Shown here piece by piece: positions 10,688-23,125 of a stretch of 64,000 bases of DNA (positions are counted from its first letter, which is position 1; each line of letters starts with the position of its first letter). The translations under genes were made by a program, and so were the position numbers. The stretch lies in the NCBI GenBank assembly GCA_002104935.1, contig MCGT01000037.1:124001-188000 (forward strand). The letters run 5' to 3'. The notes below the pieces were generated by a model that was given only the letters and a program-made list of their open reading frames with translations, was not told where the DNA came from and did not search any database. Origin of the DNA: Hesseltinella vesiculosa (lineage: Eukaryota > Mucoromycota > Mucoromycetes > Mucorales > Cunninghamellaceae).

Positions 10688-13381
10688 TTAATACTTTCTA
10701 GCAACGTTCCAACCCTTGCGCCATTGACGGCCAAGGTAATTGGAGATAGGGCCCCGGACGCCATAGGCAAAGGGAGAAAAGTACATAAAAGTCAATACCA
10801 CGGCCGCCAGCACCACGCCAAAGACTACCTTGCGTCGAGGCAACGGTGCCAAGCATAACATGTGGTCCAACATGAACGGCAGCAACAAGATACTAAAATA
10901 CAACGAGGGGAAGTAATGGTGCAAGTAGGTCACACGGCCCATGATGAAGAAAGGGAAATAATGGATGAACCAGCCATAGAATAAGACTTTGCCTACTTGT
11001 AAGCGACTGTTCCAGTGATCTACCAAAAAAAAAAAAAAAAAAAAAAACGTCAGAGCCGGTCGGCGTTCCAAAGGCAGCGAGGGGTTACCTTGAGTGCGGG
11101 TGTAGGATTGACGCTGCTCGCGGACGTTGTAAAAGACAGCCAGGCCAGCAAAGGCAATGACCGAGGCAATGCAAGGCCACCAGACCAAAGGGTTTCCAAT
11201 CAAAAAGTACTTGATGGACTCATCATCCCAGCTAACCAATCGCAAAGCTACGCCCATGAATGGCCAATCCGTAGGTTTCGAGGCAATCATGTCGATACGA
11301 TCCGGGTTGGGCAGCAAGTTGTTGTTGGTTTCCCACATCATCTTGTTCAGATACACAAAGTTTTTCAAGAAGGGTGCCTTGTGCTCTGCTTGACTAGTAG
11401 GGGGGACTAAAAAAAAAAAAGTAAGGTTCTGCCAACGACGAGAGCCGCCCTTCCCCCGCTTACGCTGTTGGTGTTCCTGCCAGTTGACGGCCCAAAGGGT
11501 ATAAGGGTCATCACGTTCATATTCCATGGCACAGGCAATTTCAAATTGATTGTGGCCCCAGGCAGGGAGAATTTCTTCGGTGAGGGCCAGACGACAGCCC
11601 GTGGTTTTGTGACGCAGAGCAAAGACCGACGAGAAGACCTTCACTCTCTTGTCTTCGGCCTTGTCGATGCTCATGCCATTTTGATAGACAACGTCAACTT
11701 CCCAATGGTCATTGATGTCTCCCAAGCGCCGAATATGATTGCCATAGCCGCTGACTTCGAGGAACTCTTTCCCTTCCATCTTGGCAAGCGTAGCCATGGG
11801 CGGAACAACCTTGTGGCTGTGAAGGTTCACACTGGTAATACCATGGACCAAGCGGATGACATCGCCATGCCGCAGTACGTCAGGATTAGGGTCGTCCTCA
11901 GGCACTGTGTCGTTCTCGGTAATCTCGCCATTTGTGCGCTTGTTCACGTAATCGAGGTCGTGGGGTTTCATCAGACGCCAGTTGTTATTGCTATCTTCGT
12001 GGGGATACCCGGTGACTTGCTGCTGTTTGGAGCCTTCAGGGTAAAAGCTAGGGTGTGAATGCAACAACACGGTGCCGCGTGCGTAACTAGACAACGTCAA
12101 GTTGGAACCATAGACAAGTTCTAAGTGAGACAAGTGGTGAGTCGTGGCGTTGGTAAGGCAGCTCATGAGATGACTTACCTCGAGGAGTGCCGGCGCGAGC
12201 GTTACCAATGAGTTGAGCTTGGAACTCAGGCGACATGGACGCGTCGTTGGGGCCAGAGTGGGTCAAGATATCAAAGTGGAACTTGAAGGTGATCATGTAC
12301 ACGATGGCAGGCACCACCATCAGGCAAACAGCACGGGCAAACCAATGCAGGGCATAAGCCTTGCGGCTGATTTCCTTGAGGTCATACTTGCGCCACAGGT
12401 CTTCAATGGTATATACGCCTACGGTAGCTGTAGTGAACAAGCCGATCCACTTTACACTTTGTGCAAAAAAAAAAAAAAATAAAAATAAAAACCGGGTTAG
12501 GCGCTTTTTTTTCGGGCGGGACAGAGGGTGGTTACCTGGACACGCAACCCAAGGACACGCCGGTGAAGAAGAGGTACGACCACCAGGACAGAGAGAAGGG
12601 GTTGGCCTGTTCGTGGTGGAAGCCAGCGAGGCAGAACATCGACAGGGCGGTGAAGCACAGAAGAATGGAGTCGAGCAGAATGAAGCGGGTGATGCAAAGC
12701 AGCGCAGTGTCGCACAGAGTCAGGACGGCAGCCAGCAAGCTGGCAGTTTTGGAAAACGAGAATTTGCGGGCGGTCAGGTAGGCGAGAGGCACGAGAGCGA
12801 CACCAAAAACAGTGTTGAAGACTCGCATGGTCCAGTAATCCACGTCTTCGGGGAACGGCTGACCAGCGTCGAATTTGAACTCGCCATTGAATCCAGCAAA
12901 CCAGCCACCCACAGCCACCAGCATCTTTCCCAGTGGTGGATGTACATCCATAAAAAACGTGTTTTCAATGTAATAAGCAGCAAACTTGTTTTTTTTTTTT
13001 AAAAAAAAAAAAATGTCAGTTTTTTCTTTTTTTTGCTTTTGCAATTACTTTTCCAAAATGAGCCTCATCCCACACCACTTTGTCTGAACGGGCGAGGTCG
13101 TAAAATCTTGTGATCATGGACGCCAAAGTCAAGACGACAGGGACCAAAATATAATTCCAACTCTGGGCAAGTGACTACACAGATGGAATAGGTGAGAAGG
13201 CACATTTCATTTTTAGTTTGTGGCTGCTGTTTGTTACTGTCTGTACCAGGATGCGTCGAGATAGCTGTTTTGGTTTCTTGTCGCGGCATTGGTCTTCATC
13301 GATGAGGATATTGTGCTGAAAGGTAGGCGAGTTCATCAGCGAAGACGCGCCATAGTGGTGCCTCCGTTTTAAATTTTCCAT
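10688..13381 (-). CDS. PMT2: Dolichyl-phosphate-mannose protein O-mannosyltransferase, PMT2 type
   Basis: ER membrane enzyme that transfers mannose from dolichyl-phosphate mannose to Ser/Thr of secretory proteins. Seven exons (13381-13238, 13174-13049, 12984-12536, 12456-12179, 12120-11464, 11406-11089, 11019-10688) join in frame to 767 residues (yeast Pmt2 is 759). The first luminal loop holds WDEAHFGKF and DVHPPLGKML, including the Asp-Glu pair needed for catalysis. CVSSVKWVGLFTTATVG follows, then the MIR domains (LLHSHPSFYPEGSKQQQVTGY and HGDVIRLVH). The C-terminal multi-pass block contains YLHHYFPSLYFSILLLPF. These loops match the PMT2 subfamily better than PMT1 or PMT4. The start at 13381 is the first in-frame ATG; a GTAAGT lies immediately upstream, so a further 5' exon is possible but not needed. 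Confidence 0.93.
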
Positions 13382-13627
13382 CACTTACTTTTGAAAAAGT
13401 ATAAAAAAAACACAAGTAAAAAAAAAAAATAAAAAATAAAAAGCACAAACGATAAGAAGATGGGTAGTGAAATAAAAGCACTGTCAACATTCCAGGGGGA
13501 TGAAGGGGGGAAGAAGAAAGGGAGGAACGTGGAGTGGGGAAGGGAAAAGGGGGAAAGAGACAACGGAACAGCGGAGCTTGCGCTGTCGTATTTATTTGTA
13601 AAAGAGAAATGAAAAAAAAAAAAAAGT

Positions 13628-16600
13628 CTAAATGGAGGGTGAGAGTGGAGAAAGCAAGATGCTGTTGGAGCGAGAACGAGACTGAGATTCTGAAAGCTTG
13701 TCCATTTGCGACTCGAGTTTGGTCAGGCGGGTCAACAGAGTTTGGGCCATTTCATCCAATTTCTCCAGTCGTTCCGAGTCATTGCTCTCGTTCTGACGCA
13801 GACAAAGCGCACGGTTGATAGGGAAGAAGCTATAATTGGATTCCTTCAAACACCCAGCCACATACGATTCAGGACCTGTATATTCTGTCTCATCCTTGTA
13901 CTTGAGATGGACCAAAAAGAAGAGATATTGCCTAACAAGAACATGCAAGCCGTCAGCATTTTTCACCTCCCGATTGCTTTCCTGTCTAGACTTTACCAAA
14001 TATTGTGATCATTCTTGACATGGTCATCAAATCCTCGTTTGGCATGCCGTTGGAATTCCACCGCGGGTATGCTACAGATGAAGCATGCTGGAAAACGGAT
14101 AAGAATTTAAGAGAAATATGAGAAATCCGTCTTTTTTTTTTTCGAAGGAGGACCCGGCTTACAATTTTTCATGTCTTGCTGGACCGACGATCGCTCATCA
14201 CGAAGATGGCCAAAGGTGTCAAAGATAATACCAAAAATAGCATTAAGCAAAAACACCACCACCACCAAATAAAAGGACATTTCGAACCCAATGCGCCAGC
14301 CTCGATTGACATCATCCTGGCCGTCGGATTCCAAAAAGACATCCCCGATGCCTCCGCGAAGACTAAGAAAAAAGCAATCAGTGACTACCCCTTGCATATT
14401 GTCTTGTTCCATTCTTTCTACTTTACCCATGGGTCAGCACATTGACAAAACATTCAGACAATGACCGACAGTACAGACCCTTGGACGTGTCAAAATCACC
14501 GTGGAAGTACTTGTATGCCATCACACTATGCAAATAGATCACCACAATCGCCAGTAATGCCTAGTAAAATGCAGCTCACATCAGCCTTCCCTTCATTTTT
14601 ACCTGCAGTTTTTTTTTTTTTTTTTTTTTTACCGTGTGTGTAATGGAGCTACCGTTCAGAGTGATACTGGCAATGACTCCTTGTAGAATTTGATCACGAA
14701 AGACAAAATCAAGCAAGTGTACCGAGTAAAAACCTGGGTACCAAAGCCCAAGGTACGACAGCAGCACCATGCCCACATGATAGACAAACTGGACCTCCAT
14801 CAGGCTGGCCATCAAAAACGTGCCTTTCAGATGCTAAAAAAAACAGTGGGTTGGGTTGTCAATTCATGTCAAAATATAAAAAGGGAGAGACACTCACTTC
14901 TTCGGAAAAGAAACTGCCGAGCGAGGACGAGGGTTCATCGATGTGGGTATGGTCTAGAGACAGTTTGGAGCGTGAGCGGCGTTTGACGAGCACAGGCAGC
15001 TGGATAAAGTAGAATTCGGCAGTAGACAGGTGCCAGAGCACCAGATGCAAAAGACCAAAGAAGACACGCGTCACCGAATTTACCGTGGGACAGGAATCGC
15101 CATCGATATGCAAAATGTAAGAGCAATTCAGCATCAGCAAGTTCAGCAAGATCGTCACCGCAAACGAGGCTTTCCACCACAGTGAACTGTACTGGGTCAA
15201 GATCGACAGATGTTCATTGTATGTCACACGAGCCTGGTTCTCGACCCTAATTGTTCACAAAAGGAGAGAATGAGCTATTATCAACAGAAGAAAGGCATAG
15301 TTATTACTCGTAGATCATGATGCTGGACTGCTCTACAAAATCTTCAATCTTGGTGGATGGGGAATCACTGTTAAGAGGAAAAAAAAAAAAAAAAAAAAAA
15401 AAGGTGAGTCTCCACGCGACCGGAAGCTTTCTTACCGTTTGACGTTCCATAGGAACCGTTCCTTGGTATCTTCACGGAAGTATTTGCATACATCAGGGAT
15501 GGGAAACAGGACGCGGGAGAGTTGCTTTTCTTGGCCATATTCCATGACGACTTCGATTTTGCCGGTGTTGTTTTGGAAGTAATGGTAGGCGTCATTGTCG
15601 ATGAGAAGCTTGCGTTGCTGGGCATCCAGCGCCGGTGACAGCGTCATGATCAGCATGCAGTACAGGAACCCGCTTTCCATCTTGGTGTAGGCGTCGGGTG
15701 AATCAATGTATTGTAGATTAGCTTGGTAGATTGTATTCATGTTGTTCACCACTGTTGCCAGGTCCAAGGTGCTGGCCATCTCGCGGAAGATCGTCTCGCT
15801 GTTCTCAATCCCACCTTCCAGCAACGACAACAAACAGATCACCACTTTGCTCTAATGATACAGGTGAAATAAAAAAATGCATGTCAACAATTGTTTCCTT
15901 TGCCCTCGCCCAGTCTACCTTGACTTCCTGGATCAGCACTCGTGGACAGTTATCATAGGTTTCAGCCAGAATGGCATTGACGGGATGAACAATCTTGCCA
16001 TTGTAAATGGTCAACTACGCACCGCGGAAAAAAAAAAAAAAAGAAGAGGATGAGCAACATTCACAGGCAGAACAAGGACGGACCTGATTTTCCAAGCAGC
16101 CTTGGGCAAGCTCGGTGATGGTATCCAAGACTTGGATGATCAGGCGGATGTTTTGGATATTGCAGAGCGGGGCAATGGCATGCAGATAGTCGACAATGTC
16201 CTGAACAATATTGAAACTCTTGATATTGTCGGGCTGTTTGGCAAGGTAGGTCTGGAGGCGGATATTGTGGCCTTCCACCATCAGCTGGACAGCGCGCATG
16301 GCATTCTTCATGGTGTCGAATTCTTCGGCCGAGGCGCCTAGGTCGGAGATCTCACTGGACATAAAGCTGGACATGGAAGCTTTGGAGGCGGCCGGCCGCT
16401 TATGAGCTTCGACAAGGCGGTTGGTCGAGCGGTTGCTGCGGAACGCGGCATCCATGTTGATAGACAGGGCAGACCGTTGCTGGTCCATGACATGAGGCAG
16501 GATCATGGAGTTGGCACGTTTATGCGCGCGCAGCTGCTGCGCTTTGACAGGCACAAGGGCATGGGTGGTGGACTGGTTGACATCCAGCAGCAACTGTTGT

Positions 16601-19600
16601 CGATGAAGTTTGGAAGCCATGCGTGTGATGTGCAGTTGGGCTTCCTTGAGTGATGAAATATCAGTCTGCAGCCGGCGATGGAATGAGTAAAAGAATCGTT
16701 CTTCTCGAATACTGTAAAAATATTCCTCCAGTTGATCCTATAAAACGAGCGAATTCAGCCTTTCTGTCTTCTACTTTTTTTCTTCCTTTTTATACCTGGA
16801 CATTTTTGTTGCCACCGTCCAACAAGGCGATCAGCAAGGTCAGGGAGGCCCGGAACACTTGGCGACGAGGTGACGATAGCAGATTCTGAGCAACCAATGT
16901 ACAGCCCAGCCGGCTCAGTGTGTTTTGAGCATTGATCTTAAGGCGTTCCAACTCGTCAACATCAACGTCGCTGGCCTGCTGCTTCTTGATTTTCATATGC
17001 TCGGTACGCATGCGGATGAAGCGTTCAGGAATCTCTTGTAGCAGTCGCATCGTGGCCACTTGGTAATACTCGTTCTTCTCGTCGCTGGATTCTTTGCTGT
17101 GGGTCATCATGGACAAAAAGTCGATCAGCGACTGAACATCAATTTCTGACTCTGGCCCAGACAGATTGTAGTGAGAACCTACAACGGAGAAGCGGCCAAA
17201 AAAAAAAAATGAGAGAATGAGTCGCGACTGAAACGAACGAGATATTTTTTTTTACCGAGTTGTTTGAATTCTTCTTCTTGTAATTGCAAGACACTGCGGT
17301 GGGCTTTGAGGGTGCGAATAAAGCCCTGGAACTTGGTGTTGATGGGACCGAGTTGATGGCGATAGTCGTTCTTGTCAATGTCGAGTGACCGGGCAGCGAG
17401 AACCTGCAGCTGGTGGCGCAGAGTGGCAGCATTGGCTGATCCATGGAAACCAGAGACATTGATCATACTGTCGATGCAAGCTAGCAGGTTGGGATGAGGG
17501 CGCACGGGCTCGGACAGATCCGGTAGCAAGGCAATGGTCACGTCGGTCAGGTCATTGCACAGATCAAACAGAGCAAGGTCCCAAACGGATTCCTGCTTAA
17601 CATGATATTCAAAGATCGACCGTAGCACAACCAGAACACCGTCGAAGATGTACGCAGCAAACGAGGCTTGGGTCGAGTCTGTCAAGTTGCGGGTGATCGA
17701 TTGCAGAAGCACCTGGTGGAAGTAGACCATCAGGTTGCGCAGGTCAGTGTTGACATCCATCGACATGCTGGAAGCGCTGATATCACCAATGTCCAAGTAG
17801 ATCGAGGTCAGGAACCGCAGCGTCTTGATCTTGATAGGCAAGGGCGTGTGATGGCTCTTTACGAGCTGGACCACTTCTTCCACTGTAAACACCGTGCGAG
17901 CAAACTATATCAAAAAAAAAAAAGAAGAAAACAATCGAGAGATGAGATGCCGAATCTTCAAAAAAAGACAAAAAAAAGACGTACCGATTGGCCATAGGTG
18001 TTTTCGCCGTGGCCACAAATAGAAAGCAGCTCAATCAATTCCAGACAATAGTCGAGGCGGTCGGTTTTGAGCAGGTCATCGATGTTGTTAAAGGGCACGT
18101 ACAGCTGGCGGTCATCCATGATGATGCGCATGATGGTATCTTGGTTTCTCTTGATCAGCTTGTCATTGACTTTCATGAAGCTTTGCAGCAAACGGAGGTA
18201 GTGGACATCCAGACCCTGTGACAGCTCCAGAATCCGTTTGATATGGGCTTCACTGATGCGCAAACTGATATACAAACTGCTACCACAGATCACGTTGAGT
18301 AGACTGGACAGGCTGGCATCGTGGCTGCTGGCATCAATCAATAAATCCAAATGTTGCAGGATAAATGCGCCCTAAGAGAAGAAGAGAAAACGGATGATGA
18401 GAACGGGAGATATAAAAAAAAAAAAAATTACCTGAAGTTTTTCGTCATCATGGACAAGTTTTGTCAGGAGTTGCATGCATAGGCGAATGACGTCGGAAAA
18501 GGGGACATTGGTGTTGGAGTTGGAGTGGCAGAGCAAGTCTAAGATGCGAATGACTTCTTGGTGGACATTGAGGTTCATGAATGTCCTAGTGTACAAGTTG
18601 CAGTGGACGGCTTTGTCCAAGTCGGTCATGGGCGAGGCTTCATCGCTCTCCAGGACCACGAGCTGGTCGTCATAATCGATGGTGTTGCCGTTCAGCAAAG
18701 ACAAGAATTCGTGCAGGATCCGGGACACCAAAGGCAGGTGTTCTTGGCCAAGCTTTTCCGAGACCAACTGCGATCGCAAGCGCGCCAGACGCTTCTTGAT
18801 CCCATGGTAGACAAACACGTGCTGCGGTTGATACAAGATCAACACCTGCGAGGATTTGTTGAATAAATCTGCGGGTTCAGAAGAAAAGAAACTCAGCAGG
18901 GCCCCCTTTCATTTTTTTTTTTCGTACCTTCAGAGTCATGGTACATGCGATGCATAACCCGCACGCCCACCTGTTTCAGAGGAGCATATTGGTATTTCAG
19001 GATGTCTTTGAGGATGGGCATCAGGCCACTTTCACGATGGCGCAGCATGGTGTCGGCAAAAATGTTGGTCAGAACGTTTCGCAATGAGAATAGTGGATCC
19101 ATGTCGAGGTTGCTGCAACGAAAAAGTCAATCTCAGATCATCCCTTCTGCTCGTATTAGCTCGCTTACGTTTCCATCTGCTTCCATTTAGCGGCCAGTTT
19201 GTTCATGCGCACATGCACTCGCAAATCAAAGATCAGATCGAGGATTTCTAGGATTTGAATCTTGATATTCATACTGGGTTGGTTGGTTTCTGTGTGCAAG
19301 AACCGTTCAGGCCTGAAGCAAAAGAAAAGTTCAGGAAGATCTTTCAATGAGACGCGTCTGTTTCACACACACACTCTCTCTCTCTCTCTTTTTGGCCGTA
19401 CCATGTAGCCGTGTCTTTATAGGCTTGCATGTAGGTCAGGTGTTCGGTGTTCTTTGCATCGGTACGGCCATCCAGGACATCGACTAGGGAGCGGAATAGC
19501 CGTTTGACATCATCAGGAGCGGTAAAGTAGCCAAGCTTCAACTGAATGCTAACAAGCTGCAAGACAGATGACAGCAGTGCTACGTCATGGGTATCTTCTG

Positions 19601-22600
19601 TGAGCTGCGTAAAAGAAAATTGAAATGAGTCTTTTTTTTTTTTTTTTACTTATCTTGCTACAGCAAATGGTTTACTTACGACATGAAGGTGGTCGTCCAG
19701 AAAGACCATGGTCCAATGCTTCAATCGTTCAAAGAGATCGAGATGCTGGTCGTCGGCATGATCACCACGAGGGTAGAGCGAGGAGCCTTCAAGCAGATCG
19801 TACTGCATGGTAAAATCGGACAGCAGCACTTCACGATGGGGCGATGCCTTGACATGGAGCTCTAGGAAGAAGAAAGAGGTGTCAGGGGGTGGTCGGTCTT
19901 CCTATTTCTGTTTTTCGAACCTCGAAGCAGATTGCAAAAGACGGCGCGGATTTGGCTGGGCAGGCCAAGATAGCCCAAGGACTTGAGGCAGATGTCTTGG
20001 CTAAAGATATCACGGAGCAGCTTCAGGGACTTGCTGTTGCTGGTATGGCGGCTGAGCGAACACACAAGGTTGAGCAGTTTGGCGAGGAACACGGTGATGA
20101 CCGAAGATGAATCGAGCATGAGTGCATCCAAGTCAAGCCATTGTTCACGGCGCATCAGCTGGATTTCAACCGCACCTGACATTTGGTCAAGGCGGCATTG
20201 AATCAAGGGAGCCGCAGCAGCGCTGGCGGTTGGATCAAACAGCTGCTCCAAGGCATAGTCGCGATGCGAAAAGGTCATGGCGCCGCTGGTGGTGTCGCTC
20301 TGGCATACAATGCCCAGCAAGTCTAAACACGCGCCAAACTCGGGATGCTCCATCATGTCGGGGGTGACCACGTAGGATTGCTGATGATGGTGCATGATGG
20401 TGGATCGTTTTTTGGACGTCGGTGGCGAAGGTGTGCTTGTGGATGAACCTTGGTCAGAGAGTGATTCGGGCTCGTCTTGCATGGCATCTTCAGGCAGGAT
20501 CGGCTGTTCCTTTTGGTCTTGCTTCTGTTGCTTGGTATACATACAGTGAGCGGCAGTTTCGCATTGCAAAATGGAGCATTTCACCAACACTTCTAACATA
20601 TCAGGGCGGGCGTCCACCAGCTTTTGCACAATGTCGCCATTGCCTTGGATAAGGTTGATCAGCATGGGTGCGGCGCCGATGCCACAGTCCAGATGGTCCA
20701 GGAACAGCTGCAGGCCACTGTCCCCAGCCACGTCAGCCACGTACTCTTGATTGCGCTTGAGTTCTGCCTGTTCTTCATAGTCGGACACCGGCAGGAGGAA
20801 GACGCGGAGCAGGTTGTAGCAAAGTGTCAGGATCACTTTGAGTCGGTATTCCTGGTCAGGGTCGCTGGCGTGGAGCACTGCCATCTGTTCGCTGTCGATG
20901 GCCAACCCGTCGTCTCCATCGTGAGTGCTGCCGCGCAGAATGGCCTTGCGCACCTTGCGTCGTTTAGCAATGCTGAACGGGATTTGGATCAGTCGAATCA
21001 CGGCTTCGATCACGCCATTTTCACACAGCATCGACTGATGATCTGGAATGTTGAAAGGTAAGAAAAAAAATGCCTACGGGTCTCTCGTCTGCGGGAAAAA
21101 CACACACACACACTTACAAGGAATAGGTAATCCGCATCGCTGGGTGACGTCGTTTTCTGAGCTTTTTGTACAAAACCGAATCAAGTTGATCTGTTGTAAA
21201 AAAAAAAAAAAAAAAGAAAATTAGCAGTAAAAAAGAGAACACAGTTTCTTATTTTACCAAGATCGTGGAGACCGAGTCAAATTCATGCTGAGAGATGGGG
21301 AAGCCACTGTGCATATCTGGGCGGCGGCGCTTCTTCATAAAATCGTAGAGCCGAGGTAGGTATTCATTGACAAAGTTAAAAGCTTCAGCCAGATGGTCGC
21401 TAGCCACGGTGACGGTAAAGCAGTCGTGGTAGTAGAAATCCTGGGTGGCGGTGACGCTATGCACGGCCGAGGCAAGAGCAGAAGCGGAGTGGAGGGCGTC
21501 GGCGGTGCTGAAACGCATGGAATGGATGGATCGGTGACGGTGGGAATCGTCATGATGCGTATCAAAGGAAGGAGGCCGTGGGCCATGCATGGAGTTGTTG
21601 CTGAGGCGTCTGCCAAAGGCGGATGACAGGACGTCAAAGGTGGTGGGCTGGGGTGACAGGGCGCTGGAAGGAGACAGCGAATTCCCAATGAGGGAGCCGG
21701 AGGATGGCAGGTGCGGAGGCGATTGGTCGCCTTCGTTGGACGAGGTGGCATGCAGCCAGCAGCGTGTAGCACTGTGCTGGATGCGGATGTAGCTGCCAAA
21801 GGGTACCCCACGGCTTGCCTGGTCGGAGGCCGGGACGATGGTGAACAAGGTCGGGTCGTTGTGGTCACTGACGGCAGGCTCCTTGGACAGGCCGAGTGAG
21901 AAGCTGACTTTCTGAGACACGACGTTGATGCTGACATTGTTTGGATCGATGTACAAATAGGCACGTGATGCTGCATGACGGATGCGCACAGACTTGTTCC
22001 AGCAAACCATGGATCCCTTGCTGCCATCGGCTGGTTCAATCTAAGCAAACACGAGGAGTGAGTCCGTGTGATTATGCGGGCAAGCGCTCTTTCATTTACC
22101 TCCCAAAATGCCAGAGGCGAATCGCTTTCCTTGGGGTCCAGCGGGTTCAATACATGCCGTTTCAGACGCACATCGTGCTTATCACTAGGGAAGAAATAAG
22201 TCAGCGTGCAGGCTGTTGTGCAAATCCATTGCGAACTTGCCTTTTCAGTACGTCAGATTCCAAGTAACCTTCGATTTCCTTATGATAAAAGCGAATATAC
22301 TGGGCCGAATGGATGTATTTGGATTTGAGGTTTTGATCATGGCGCGGGGCTGGTGAGTGCAAGGACAAGGTCCAAGACGAAATGCGGGTGTAGGAATAGA
22401 CTTCGTAATAATCGGTATTGTAAACGGTCGAGTGGGTCAGCACAGTGTCGGCATTCAGGTAACCTTCTGGGCGAACGCACTGGATAGCAAAGGTGTCTTC
22501 TATCCGTACAGGCTCACCATCCACCCGGATACGATATCTTTATAAAAAACGGAATAAAAAAAAATGTCACACAAATGCTATGAGCCACACATGCATGTCT

Positions 22601-23125
22601 TTTTTTGGTTTACCTTGGCACAATTCGAAAGGAGCCGCCCACACCCACAATGTCGTTGGAGAGATTGACTTGAAGGTGAGACACATCATTGTCACAAGTA
22701 CGACCGGTGATGGCCAGGTACTTGTTGAAATGAGCATTGTACAATTGGATGACTTGACCATAGACCACGGGTTTGCCGATCAGCCGATGCTTTTCGGTCT
22801 GGTTCTGCACTCGCTCCTTTTCGGCATTGGCGATAAGCAGATCAAGCTGGGCGACAACCTCTGGAGATCCTTCGCATCGTAGACTGTCGATATCGTTGCC
22901 ACCGAGGAACAGCTCGAGCGCTCGCTGTTCAGCATTATTTTGCAACGGTTCGACCTTGAAGACGCTGGCGGCAAGGGATTCCGATGTCAGCTTCTTGGCG
23001 CTGGTTGGGCGTGTGCATGCTCGAGTTGCCAAAGGATTCTCAGCCACCAACATGTTCTTTCCTTCATCGTAAAAGATCACCTCATCCCCAATGGACAGGA
23101 AGGATGCATGATGCCGGCTCGCCAT
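13628..23125 (-). CDS. IP3-receptor/ryanodine-receptor family intracellular Ca2+ release channel
   Basis: Twenty-four exons on the minus strand join without a frame break to 2,648 residues, close to animal IP3 receptors (about 2,700) and far below ryanodine receptors. Main exons run 23125-22614, 22537-22241, 22184-22100, 22040-21258, 21190-21118, 21042-19921 and so on to 13931-13628. Order of parts: an N-terminal beta-trefoil starting SFLSIGDEVIFYDEG, a MIR-type trefoil (exons 2-4), RIH/armadillo repeats through the middle, a RIH-associated region (about nt 16740-16080), then the membrane domain (about nt 15250-14160). The pore filter GGIGD lies at about residues 2454-2458, followed by an S6 helix leading to IFGIIFDTFGHLRDE. 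The C-terminal zinc motif CFIC...H...H is followed by DETEYTGPESYV and a coiled coil. No SPRY or RyR repeats are seen. Expected in ER or vacuolar membrane. Residues that bind IP3 in animals look unconserved (see findings). An alternative in-frame ATG lies at 23203; 23125 is preferred because conservation begins there. Confidence 0.93.

Noticed and set aside
14620..14660. 17-nt near-match ccgtgtgtgtaatggag to the repeat copy at 23951
   Set aside because: Falls in a splice junction of the Ca2+ channel and does not extend beyond a few bases; chance.
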